From positions 4,850-12,890 of the forward strand of contig DYOK01000062.1 of assembly GCA_020720565.1 (NCBI GenBank): DNA of 8,041 bases, in the 5' to 3' direction. Origin of the DNA: Acetofilamentum sp. Its GTDB lineage: Bacteria; Bacteroidota; Bacteroidia; Bacteroidales; JAFGXI01. Position 1 is the first letter of the stretch. Each line of letters opens with the position of its first letter. This document shows, piece after piece, positions 1-5,593 of the stretch. A model generated the notes under the pieces. It did no database searches. It saw only the letters and a program-made list of their open reading frames with translations, and was not told where the DNA came from. The position numbers were made by a program, and so were the translations under genes.

Positions 1-75
1 AATTTTTACCTTAATCAACTTCTCGGAGATCGAATACAAATTACAGTTGTAGGGAAGCGTCTCGTCCTGAAATAG
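1..75 (+). CDS. C-terminal tail of an open frame, possibly an IS transposase (partial, 5' end outside window)
   Basis: Frame 1 is open from the first base to a TAG at 73-75 and encodes 24 residues beginning NFYLNQLLGDRIQITVVGKR. The other two plus frames stop earlier. The tail alternates hydrophobic and polar residues with an L-L-G-D-R-I turn, loosely like the small C-terminal beta domain of IS481/IS3-type DDE transposases. The stronger argument is position: the stop codon lies inside the left arm of a perfect inverted repeat (59-83) that resembles an IS right end, and many IS transposase genes run into their right terminal repeat. The fragment is too short for family assignment by eye and could be another gene's tail or a chance open frame. 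Confidence 0.35.
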   Translation, partial: NFYLNQLLGDRIQITVVGKRLVLK

Positions 76-115
76 GTTTACACTTTAATTGTGTAAACCT
101 ATTTCAGGACGAGAC
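59..115. repeat. Perfect 25-bp inverted repeat, IS-end-like, in tail-to-tail arrangement
   Basis: Bases 59-83 and 91-115 are exact reverse complements (25 of 25) separated by 7 bp (tttaatt). Each arm carries TGTAAACCTATTTCAGGA in one orientation, and the TG...CA tips face the spacer. Terminal repeats of many IS3/IS481-type elements begin with TG and end with CA. Read this way, 59-83 is the right end of an element lying to the left, and 91-115 is the left end of a second or joined copy. This resembles the abutted ends of an IS circle junction or of tandem copies, with the rightward copy lost. As RNA it would be a very stable hairpin and might also act as a terminator. The inverted repeat is certain; the IS origin is inference. 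Confidence 0.85.
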
Positions 116-150
116 ATGATTTTTGTCATGTTTAGTGCAAGGTAAAAAAG

Positions 151-182
151 TTTGAAATATTGATGCCAAGCCCGTATATTTG
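151..182 (+). promoter_or_regulatory. Bacteroidota-type promoter for the DoxX/MauE gene
   Basis: TTTG at 151-154 matches the -33 element and TATATTTG at 175-182 matches the TAnnTTTG -7 element exactly, with a 20-nt spacer. This is the primary sigma factor consensus described for Bacteroides and Flavobacterium. The predicted transcript would start near 187-190, leaving only about ten untranslated bases before the ATG at 199, so the leader would be very short. Confidence 0.75.
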
Positions 183-198
183 AAAACAAAAAAAATCT

Positions 199-1575
199 AT
201 GACACTGATATTGTCCTTACTCAGTTTTGTTTTTGTTCTGGTCACAATTCTTTATTTTACAAAGCCAGCGTATCGTTCACAAATCATCGTATTGAGTCGC
301 TTATTTTTAGCTTTGGTTTTTATTTATTCTGGTTTTGTAAAAGCCGTCGACCCCTTAGGGTCAACTTATAAATTTGTCGATTATTTTAACGCTTTTGGAT
401 TTTCGAGTTTAAATAGCTTGGCCTTTCCTCTGTCCATTATCCTTTCCGCTGCTGAATTTATTGTGGGTGTTGGCTTTTTGTTAAGCTCCAAAAACCGCAT
501 TATATGGCTTTTGGCCAGTGTATTTATGTTAGTATTTACACCTTTGACGCTGTTTTTAGCACTAAAAAACCCCGTGAGCGATTGCGGTTGCTTTGGCGAT
601 GCCATGATATTAACCAACTGGGAAACATTTTGGAAAAATATTGTCATCGACATTCCACTGCTCTTAATTACGTTTAATCTTAAGACCAAGGCACAAAACA
701 GACCTGTAATACTCGAATGGAGTGTCCTCTCTTTAGCGATATTGGGGATTGTTGGCGTTTCGATTTACGGATATCGACATTTACCGATAATCGACTTTAG
801 GCCTTTCAAAATTGGAAATAATATCCAAGCAGGCATGTCCATTCCAGATGGGGCTAAAGCGGACGTTTACAAGAGCACATTTATCTACAAAAATATTAAA
901 ACTGGCGAACAAAAAGAATTCGACGAGGCTCAGTTGAGCGAAGCAGTCGATCACCCAGAATTATGGAGCTATGTCGATACCCAGACCAGCCTTATTGAGG
1001 AAGGCTACCATCCACCCATTCACGACTTTTCGATTAGCAACCCAAAAGATGGAGACATTACGCAAGCAGTACTTAACGACAGTGCATATACACTTATTCT
1101 GGTTTCTTATAATCTAAATCTGGCTTATACGCCTGCCATTGTTCAATTTGAACCCTTAGCCGAAGCTGTAGCGACATCGGGGATTAAGTGTCTGGTTTTA
1201 ACCGGTGGACTGCAAGAGGAAATCGAGGCTTTGAGCCAAGAGATTAAAAAAACTTTTGGTTACGATACCATTTTAGTCGAACAGACTCAAGGCGAAGCCG
1301 TTTTTTTGTACGAAAAAGAGGGCGAAGTTTTGGAATTTACTGAGCGTAATCTTCCCGACCCAAACGATGCCTCCTATGTGTTTATTGGGCAAGAGAATCA
1401 AAAAACAAGCACACCCAAAGCACTTAGTTTCGAATTTTATAACTGCGACCCTACGACTTTAAAAACCATTATAAGAGCCAACCCTGGTTTTGTTTTACTC
1501 AGAAAAGGAACTGTAATCGACAAATGGCACTACAACGATTTGCCCAAAGCAGCTTATTTTAAAAATCTAAAATAA
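199..1575 (+). CDS. BT_3928-type DoxX/MauE-like membrane protein with thioredoxin-like C-terminal domain
   Basis: This 458-residue inner-membrane protein has an N-terminal half with about six hydrophobic segments (near residues 3-20, 29-50, 73-95, 101-122, 147-161 and 173-191). It carries family hallmarks: FIYSGFVKAVDPLGS (41-55) and, after the fourth segment, SDCGCFGD (127-134) with a CxC pair. MauE/DoxX relatives work in disulfide or quinone redox chemistry; the job of this Bacteroidota subfamily is not established to my knowledge. The soluble C-terminal half (from about 195) has a peroxiredoxin/thioredoxin-like pattern ending in NPGFVLLRKGTVIDKWH, but I see no CxxC active site there. An in-frame TGA at 181-183 makes ATG 199 the first possible start. 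In several Bacteroidota this gene precedes tpiA (from memory); tpiA is not in this window. It appears to be transcribed alone. Confidence 0.85.
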   Translation: MTLILSLLSFVFVLVTILYFTKPAYRSQIIVLSRLFLALVFIYSGFVKAVDPLGSTYKFVDYFNAFGFSSLNSLAFPLSIILSAAEFIVGVGFLLSSKNRIIWLLASVFMLVFTPLTLFLALKNPVSDCGCFGDAMILTNWETFWKNIVIDIPLLLITFNLKTKAQNRPVILEWSVLSLAILGIVGVSIYGYRHLPIIDFRPFKIGNNIQAGMSIPDGAKADVYKSTFIYKNIKTGEQKEFDEAQLSEAVDHPELWSYVDTQTSLIEEGYHPPIHDFSISNPKDGDITQAVLNDSAYTLILVSYNLNLAYTPAIVQFEPLAEAVATSGIKCLVLTGGLQEEIEALSQEIKKTFGYDTILVEQTQGEAVFLYEKEGEVLEFTERNLPDPNDASYVFIGQENQKTSTPKALSFEFYNCDPTTLKTIIRANPGFVLLRKGTVIDKWHYNDLPKAAYFKNLK

Positions 1576-1597
1576 GGTGTTATCCCAAAAACACCTT
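1574..1597 (+). terminator. Weak hairpin after the DoxX/MauE gene
   Basis: AAGGTGTT (1574-1581) pairs with AACACCTT (1590-1597) around an 8-nt loop, beginning within the stop codon of the preceding gene. No T-run follows, so it is at best a weak or factor-assisted terminator. Its position directly at the end of the gene is the main support. Confidence 0.35.
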
Positions 1598-1822
1598 CAA
1601 ATAACCGATATAAAACGGCTCTATTTACCTTTTTCTGCTTAAAATTTATTCATATAGTGCCCACTATACAAAGACATTTTGCTTTGTATAGCTTTTGCTA
1701 TAAAAAAAGAAAATACACCTCAATTATTAATCAGTCATTTGAAAATGTATTTGGTATTAGAGCTTACTTGATTCGATGTGCGCAAAAAATTCTTATCTTG
1801 TGGCCAAATTCGTGACGTTTTA

Positions 1823-1858
1823 AAAATAAGTACATCGAATAATTTGATGTACTATTTT
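1823..1858 (+). terminator. Hairpin with T-rich 3' side upstream of the HAD gene leader
   Basis: AGTACATC (1829-1836) pairs with GATGTACT (1846-1853). After one bulged A at 1828 the stem continues with five A-T pairs (1823-1827 with 1854-1858). The loop can close further by a G-T and two A-T pairs. The 3' strand ends in ATTTTATT, resembling a weak intrinsic terminator. It could end read-through from the left, or be a structured part of the leader if the HAD transcript starts upstream of it. Confidence 0.45.
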
Positions 1859-1922
1859 ATTCGGCTAAGAGCTTGATTAATTGCTAGTTAAAAGAATAAA
1901 TAAATAGGTCGAAGACCTAAGT
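1857..1922 (+). promoter_or_regulatory. Palindromic leader element, copy A (upstream of HAD gene)
   Basis: The centre is TAGGTC-GAA-GACCTA (1905-1919), a perfect 6-bp inverted repeat with a 3-nt loop, preceded by AGTTA (1886-1890) and an A/T-rich ATAAAT run. The same arrangement recurs at 5033-5094 and, on the minus strand, at 7160-7195. Copies A and B also share the upstream part (TTATT..GCTAAGAG..TGATT.AATT), giving about 65 nt of similarity. The copy ends 13 nt before the ATG at 1936. The function is unknown: operator, 5'-UTR hairpin or dispersed repeat are all possible. Confidence 0.6.
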
Positions 1923-1935
1923 CAAATCTCGGACT

Positions 1936-2355
1936 ATGATTATTGCAGTAGATTTTGATGGAACCATTGTCGAACATCAATATCCCGCTATTGGGAAAAC
2001 CAAATTATTTGCCTTCGAAACGCTTAAAGCACTTCAGAAGAAAAACCACAGTTTAATTTTGTGGACTTTTCGCTCGGGCAAATTTCTCGACGAAGCGGTT
2101 GAATTTTGTAAAAAAAATGGGGTAGAATTTTATGCCGTTAATAAAAACTATCCCGAAGAAGTTTTTGATCCCAGTGTTTCGCGAAAAGTGAACGCCGAAG
2201 TTTTTATCGACGATCGCAATTTAGGCGGTTTCCCTGGATGGAGTAAAATATGGGAGCTACTCGAAAACGAGGCAGAATATATGAAATTGGTCGAGGCACA
2301 GAATCAAAAATCGAATGCACCTAAGAGCTTGTTCGACAAACTGTTTGGACGTTAG
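1936..2355 (+). CDS. Small HAD-superfamily phosphatase (BT0820-like)
   Basis: This 139-residue cytoplasmic protein is a compact, cap-less HAD hydrolase. All catalytic motifs are visible: DFDGT at 6-10 (Asp6 nucleophile, Asp8 acid/base), Thr44 in LILWTFRSG as motif II, Lys84 in SRKVNAEVFIDD as motif III, and Asp92-Asp93 as the Mg2+-binding motif IV. The set NKNYPEEVFDPS, SRKVNAEVFIDDRNLGG is characteristic of the small Bacteroidota family typified by BT0820. Members are Mg2+-dependent phosphomonoesterases whose physiological substrate is not firmly known, so no specific substrate is claimed. The start ATG lies 13 nt after leader element A. The deacetylase-like gene follows on the same strand after 61 bp with no terminator seen, so the two may be co-transcribed. 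Confidence 0.85.
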   Translation: MIIAVDFDGTIVEHQYPAIGKTKLFAFETLKALQKKNHSLILWTFRSGKFLDEAVEFCKKNGVEFYAVNKNYPEEVFDPSVSRKVNAEVFIDDRNLGGFPGWSKIWELLENEAEYMKLVEAQNQKSNAPKSLFDKLFGR

Positions 2356-2416
2356 CCATAAAACAAAAAACCTTCGGTCTACATTAAAAATCGAACCTAG
2401 TAAAAAATCGAAAAAA

Positions 2417-3718
2417 GTGGTTTTACAAATCTTTTCGCCCGAATCGAGTCCCCGCCTCAAGTTTGTTTTGGACTTATTTTTCAATCAAATTCTGGTTTTA
2501 CCATTCGAATTGATTCACGACCTCAATCAGATCGACCCACATCGTCCTTTATTAAATTACAGCAATGCACATTTAGATCGTGGTCTAGAGATGATTCCAC
2601 ACCCCATTATGTTCGAATCGGACATAAAAACACAAGAGATTGTTATCAATAATGACAGCTACTTTTTTCGAACCAGCTATGGAATTTTGCCATTCGATGT
2701 GTTTGCAATGGGTTTTTACATGGCCACACGATACGAAGAATATTTACCTTTCGATGCCGATAAACACAATCGATTTTCGTCTTTCGATTCATTGGCTTCG
2801 AAGCACCACTTTTTAAACAAAGCGATTGTACACCATTGGGCCTTCGGCTTGGTTAAAGTTTTGCAAAATGCTTACGCCGACTTAGAAGTGAGCCATCGTC
2901 AATTTGGCTTCTTGAGCACCATCGACATCGACAGTGCATTCGCCTACAAAGCAAAGGGAATGGTTCGGTTTTGGGGTGGCATGGCCAAATCTTTTTTAAA
3001 ATTTGATCTCTCTGACGTCAAACGAAGAATTTTAGTAGGATTAACCCTACAAAAAGACCCGTTCGATGTGTACGATTGGATCCACGATTTGCATCAAAAA
3101 AGTAAAATTGACACCCACTTTTTTATACTTTCAGGCGAATTGGGGCCTTACGACAAAAACATTCCCTTGACGCAAGCTGCTGTGATTCGACTTTTGAATC
3201 GTTTGGGAACATGGGCACAAATTGGACTTCACCCGTCGTATGCCTCAAATACCAGTCCCGAAAAAATTGCAAGCGAGAAAAACAATTTATCGGACTGCAT
3301 TAAATACGATATTTCGTCGAGTCGTCAACATTTTTTAAAAATTAGCTTTCCAAAAACCTATCAAAATCTGATTAAAAACGATATTAAAATCGACTATACA
3401 CTTGGCTTTGCTCAAGAGGTCGGGTTTAGAGCAGGTCTATGCGTACCCTATCCGTTTTTTGATTTAAGCCAAAATAAGCTTACCCCATTGACTATTGTTC
3501 CCTTCCAAATAATGGACGGCACTTTGAACGAGTATCTTAAGTTATCGCCAGAACAAGCCAAAAAAGTAATCGAACAAATTATCGACGAAGTAAAATTGGT
3601 CAATGGATTACTGGTTACACTTTGGCATAACGAGTCGCTAAGCGAAACCCGACATTGGATAAAATGGAGGGCTGTTTATCGGCACTTAATTGACTATCAA
3701 CACGCTTCAAAAAATTAA
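2417..3718 (+). CDS. Polysaccharide-deacetylase-like protein (Bacteroidota family), probable GTG start
   Basis: The protein is 433 residues from the GTG at 2417. An in-frame ATG at 2315 would give 467 residues, but it overlaps the HAD gene by 41 bp and adds a 34-residue basic tail without family character. Starting at GTG gives MVLQIFSPESSPRLKFVLDL, the N-terminus I expect for this family, after an A-rich stretch. The family signature [D]..FA..FYMATRYEEYLPFDxDxHxRF lies near 94-119. The NodB-like motif TIDIDSA (Asp170, Asp172), the IGLHPSY loop (His272) and LWHNESLSE (His404) fit a metal-dependent polysaccharide deacetylase-type barrel. No signal peptide or membrane segment is evident, so it is probably cytoplasmic. 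The substrate is unknown. Family members often sit near cell-surface polysaccharide genes, which are absent here. The family call is fairly secure; enzymatic activity is inferred. Confidence 0.75.
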   Translation: MVLQIFSPESSPRLKFVLDLFFNQILVLPFELIHDLNQIDPHRPLLNYSNAHLDRGLEMIPHPIMFESDIKTQEIVINNDSYFFRTSYGILPFDVFAMGFYMATRYEEYLPFDADKHNRFSSFDSLASKHHFLNKAIVHHWAFGLVKVLQNAYADLEVSHRQFGFLSTIDIDSAFAYKAKGMVRFWGGMAKSFLKFDLSDVKRRILVGLTLQKDPFDVYDWIHDLHQKSKIDTHFFILSGELGPYDKNIPLTQAAVIRLLNRLGTWAQIGLHPSYASNTSPEKIASEKNNLSDCIKYDISSSRQHFLKISFPKTYQNLIKNDIKIDYTLGFAQEVGFRAGLCVPYPFFDLSQNKLTPLTIVPFQIMDGTLNEYLKLSPEQAKKVIEQIIDEVKLVNGLLVTLWHNESLSETRHWIKWRAVYRHLIDYQHASKN

Positions 3719-3728
3719 TAATTATGAA

Positions 3729-3766
3729 CCTGTCTATCCTGCCTGACGGCAGGCAGGATAGACAGG
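3729..3766. repeat. 17-bp perfect palindrome (REP-like)
   Basis: CCTGTCTATCCTGCCTG (3729-3745) is followed after ACGG by its exact reverse complement (3750-3766). It lies 10 bp after the stop of the deacetylase-like gene. It is much richer in G+C than its surroundings, and CCTGCC/GGCAGG-type palindromes are common as dispersed extragenic repeats in Bacteroidota. It could double as a transcript-end hairpin, but no T-run follows. Confidence 0.8.
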
Positions 3767-3793
3767 CATGCAACTTTCAATCTACCTGCGGCA

Positions 3794-3831
3794 GATTTAT
3801 CGACCGAAGGTTGATTTATCGTCCGAAGGAG
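3794..3831. repeat. Two tandem 19-bp units in the REP-like block
   Basis: GATTTATCGACCGAAGGTT (3794-3812) is followed directly by GATTTATCGTCCGAAGGAG (3813-3831). The first 17 positions differ at one base. A decayed palindrome (TCTACC..GGCAGA, 3781-3795) abuts the left side and a GTCC/GGAC inverted pair (3821-3834) the right. Together with the 3729-3766 palindrome this forms a repeat cluster filling most of the 144-bp gap before the rhodanese gene. Confidence 0.75.
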
Positions 3832-3862
3832 GACAGGCGAATCAACAATCAAAAATTAACAC

Positions 3863-4171
3863 ATGAGCCCAAAAGATTTTAATCAGAGAATACAAAATGG
3901 CGAAACTTGGTGTATACTCGACGTTCGCGAGAACGAAGAGCTTCAAATTTGCCAACTTCCCAATGTGTTACATATTCCATTGCAATCGATCCCCAAACAA
4001 CTCGATAAAATTTCGAGAAGCACCCCAACTATTATTGTTTGCCATTTGGGCGATCGCAGTCAAGTAGCCGTTCACTATTTGATGCAAAAAGGATACGAGA
4101 ACATCTATAACCTCGATGGTGGTGTGGATTACTGGTCATTGACTGTCGATCCAGATTTGCCTCGTTATTAG
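3863..4171 (+). CDS. Single-domain rhodanese-like sulfurtransferase
   Basis: This 102-residue cytoplasmic protein is a free-standing rhodanese domain, about the length of GlpE or PspE cores. The CDC25-like N-terminal motif ILDVRENEE (18-26) is present. The active-site loop is CHLGDRSQ (60-67), with Cys60 as the persulfide-carrying residue and Arg65 in the expected position. The C-terminal YNLDGGVDYWS (about 82-92) is typical of the fold. Such domains move sulfane sulfur from donors such as thiosulfate to thiols or proteins; the CHxGxRS loop resembles the rhodanese domains attached to MoeB/ThiF-type proteins. No sulfur-carrier gene is adjacent, so the partner is unknown. No promoter was recognised upstream; the gap holds repeats. 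A second cysteine pair (Cys17, Cys30) is of unknown meaning. Confidence 0.9.
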   Translation: MSPKDFNQRIQNGETWCILDVRENEELQICQLPNVLHIPLQSIPKQLDKISRSTPTIIVCHLGDRSQVAVHYLMQKGYENIYNLDGGVDYWSLTVDPDLPRY

Positions 4172-4231
4172 CACATTGTTGTTGAATATCGACAGAAAAT
4201 TTCAATAAAAAAATAAAAATTTTATAGAGAG

Positions 4232-4261
4232 ATTGTTTTTAAGGTCATTTTAGTATCTTTG
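4232..4261 (+). promoter_or_regulatory. Bacteroidota-type promoter for the lipoprotein gene
   Basis: TATCTTTG (4254-4261) matches the TAnnTTTG -7 consensus exactly. ATTG at 4232-4235, 18 nt upstream, is an acceptable -33 element. Transcription would start near 4268, giving an untranslated leader of about 47 nt before the ATG at 4315. Confidence 0.7.
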
Positions 4262-4314
4262 GCAAGATTTCTGATTTTAGACCCAACTTATATTAATTTT
4301 TTAACCATACAAAT

Positions 4315-4899
4315 ATGAAAACAAGAATTTTACCTTTGATGCTTGCAATGGCATTAGTTTTAGGAATGGCTTCGTGCAAAACGAAAGAGAAAGCCGCACC
4401 TACTACCACAGTAGAAAAAGAACAAGGTTTTAAAGAAATTATAATCCCTTGCCAAAACGAAGGTCGCTCAGATGCAGACTTTTACAGAGCAGATGCGAGT
4501 GCCACTTCGGCCAATTTACAAGCTTCGCGCGAAAAGGCTTTGTTAGCAGCCAAACAACGTTTAGCTTCGTTGATTAACTCAAAAATTAAATCGGTTACCG
4601 ATCGTTATATGAACGAAACCGAGGTTGGTGACAAATCGAATTTTGAACAAAAATTCGAAAATTTAACCCGCGAAGTGGTCAATCAAAACTTAGTCGATAT
4701 TAAGGTGGCTTGCGAAAAAGCTGGTACTGTAAATGGTGGACAATACCAAACATTTATTGCCGTAGAAGCTTCAAAAACAGCTATCCGCGATGGTATTTCT
4801 AACAACCTTAGCAACAAAGACAAAGTTCAAGTTGATTACGACAAGAAAAAATTCGAAGAAATTTACAATCAAGAAATGCAAAAACTAGAAAACGAGTAA
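4315..4899 (+). CDS. Lipoprotein, possibly LPP20-like
   Basis: This 194-residue protein has a clear type II signal peptide: MKTR, a hydrophobic core (residues 5-18), then LGMASC with Cys21 as the lipidated residue. The mature protein begins CKTKEKAAP, without an obvious acidic surface-export signal after the Cys, so a periplasmic-facing anchor is a reasonable guess. A flexible Thr/Lys-rich linker leads to a domain with a long helix (ASREKALLAAKQRLASLINS, about 69-88) followed by sparse beta-like segments (VVNQNLVDIKVAC, YQTFIAVEAS). This layout recalls LPP20-type lipoproteins, whose function is generally unknown. The C-terminus is a charged helix (DYDKKKFEEIYNQEMQKLENE region). It has its own promoter and a strong terminator, so it is probably monocistronic. 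The lipoprotein call is firm; the domain assignment is tentative. Confidence 0.8.
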   Translation: MKTRILPLMLAMALVLGMASCKTKEKAAPTTTVEKEQGFKEIIIPCQNEGRSDADFYRADASATSANLQASREKALLAAKQRLASLINSKIKSVTDRYMNETEVGDKSNFEQKFENLTREVVNQNLVDIKVACEKAGTVNGGQYQTFIAVEASKTAIRDGISNNLSNKDKVQVDYDKKKFEEIYNQEMQKLENE

Positions 4900-4919
4900 T
4901 TCGTTTGGTTCATTATAGC

Positions 4920-4952
4920 ACTGCCTCAGTATTGCACTGAGGCAGTTTTTTT
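4920..4952 (+). terminator. Strong intrinsic terminator after the lipoprotein gene
   Basis: ACTGCCTCAGT (4920-4930) and ACTGAGGCAGT (4936-4946) form a perfect 11-bp stem with a 5-nt loop. It is followed directly by a run of seven Ts (4946-4952), about 20 nt after the stop codon. Confidence 0.9.
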
Positions 4953-5032
4953 GTCTAAATATCGACTGAGCCGATTAGAAATGTAACGCATAAATGAGTA
5001 AAATTCTCCAAATTAAGCACTTAAAATAGTAA

Positions 5033-5094
5033 TTATTACGCTAAGAGGCTGATTTAATTAAAGTTTAAAAAATAAATAGGTCGAACACCTTAGT
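5033..5094 (+). promoter_or_regulatory. Palindromic leader element, copy B (abutting the tsaE start)
   Basis: This is the second copy of the element at 1857-1922. It has TTATT..GCTAAGAG..TGATTTAATT, then AGTTT (5062-5066) and AAATAGGTCGAACACCTTAGT. One change (GACC to CACC) shortens the central inverted repeat to AGGT/ACCT. The copy ends directly at the ATG at 5095, so any hairpin would sit against the start codon. No recognisable TAnnTTTG promoter lies between the lipoprotein terminator and this element. Confidence 0.55.
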
Positions 5095-5523
5095 ATGACA
5101 CACACACATGTTTTTATAGTTCCACGGCTTATCGACTTGTCGGTGGCAGCAGAACAAATAGTAGCTCTTTTTTCGGCTCCTCAAATTATCACATTCGATG
5201 CCCCTATGGGTGCGGGTAAAACCACCTTAGTAAAAGCACTTTGCACCGAATTAGGTGTCGTAGATTTGGTAAGTAGTCCTACTTTTGCTATCGTTAACGA
5301 GTACCAAACCGCAAACGAGCAAATGGTTTTTCACTTCGATTTGTATCGCATAAAAGACGCCAGAGAACTGTCCGACATTGGGTTCGAAGAATACCTCGAT
5401 TCTGGTAATTGGTGTATGATAGAGTGGCCCGAACTCGCACAAAATAGCCTACCAGAGCAAGTGGTCAGAATTAATATCGAAGTCGATCAAAAAGAAGCTA
5501 GAAAAATTACTGTCGTTTGGTAA
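5095..5523 (+). CDS. tsaE: tRNA threonylcarbamoyladenosine biosynthesis ATPase TsaE
   Basis: This 142-residue cytoplasmic P-loop ATPase has the usual TsaE length. With TsaB and TsaD it completes the t6A37 modification of ANN-decoding tRNAs, resetting the TsaBD complex by ATP hydrolysis. The P-loop is APMGAGKTT (36-44). The first position, normally Gly in GxxxxGKT, is Ala36, while Gly41-Lys42-Thr43 are intact. Family motifs follow: SSPTFAIVNEY (60-70), HFDLYR (80-85), GFEEYLDSG (96-104) and IEWPE (109-113). The C-terminus ends in Trp, near the aromatic end common in the family. Element B abuts the ATG with no room for other leader sequence. ssb begins 70 bp downstream with its own -7 box, so tsaE is probably transcribed independently. 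The other t6A genes are not in the window. Confidence 0.95.
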   Translation: MTHTHVFIVPRLIDLSVAAEQIVALFSAPQIITFDAPMGAGKTTLVKALCTELGVVDLVSSPTFAIVNEYQTANEQMVFHFDLYRIKDARELSDIGFEEYLDSGNWCMIEWPELAQNSLPEQVVRINIEVDQKEARKITVVW

Positions 5524-5530
5524 TTTCAAT

Positions 5531-5538
5531 TATCTTTG
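5531..5538 (+). promoter_or_regulatory. Probable -7 element of the ssb promoter
   Basis: TATCTTTG matches the TAnnTTTG consensus exactly and is the same octamer as in the lipoprotein promoter. The -33 position (about 5507-5512, TTACTG) is weak and lies within the 3' end of tsaE. The predicted start near 5545 would give a leader of about 49 nt. Confidence 0.6.
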
Positions 5539-5593
5539 GAATTGAGCATTACAACGCGAAAATTTATTTATTCACAAACCAATTCAATTTATT

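Larger units (their letters stand above)
1576..1935. other. 360-bp intergenic region with overlapping hairpins, no gene
   Basis: I see no credible coding frame here. Three stems overlap in the middle: 1653-1659 with 1662-1668 (7 bp, 2-nt spacer), 1664-1673 with 1682-1691 (10 bp, 8-nt loop), and 1687-1692 with 1697-1702 (6 bp, TTTT loop). Neighbouring stems share bases, so they cannot all form at once. A further hairpin (1823-1858) and a conserved leader element (1857-1922) complete the gap. No clear TTTG/TAnnTTTG promoter was found for the downstream HAD gene; TTATCTTG at 1793-1800 is only a poor match. Confidence 0.7.

Noticed and set aside
59..115. CRISPR repeat or phage attachment site
   Set aside because: There is a single inverted pair with no direct-repeat array, spacers, integrase or tRNA nearby; an IS end or hairpin fits better.
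180..371. Open frame with a TTG start overlapping the DoxX/MauE gene
   Set aside because: It lies in another frame of a clear membrane-protein gene; the start TTG is part of the -7 promoter box.
381..689. 102-codon minus-strand open frame
   Set aside because: It is antisense to the transmembrane part of the DoxX/MauE gene; no domain or leader supports it.
2257..2484. 75-codon minus-strand open frame
   Set aside because: It spans the junction of two plus-strand genes, with no recognisable features.
1936..4171. A surface-polysaccharide or defence operon formed by the HAD, deacetylase-like and rhodanese genes
   Set aside because: No glycosyltransferase, exporter, nuclease or sensor gene is present, and a repeat-filled gap separates the rhodanese; shared function is not supported.
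5251..5442. 63-codon minus-strand open frame inside tsaE
   Set aside because: It is an antisense shadow of conserved tsaE motifs.
5516..5538. TTTG at 5516-5519 as the -33 element of the ssb promoter
   Set aside because: The spacer to the -7 box is only 11 nt, too short for the usual 18-20 nt.
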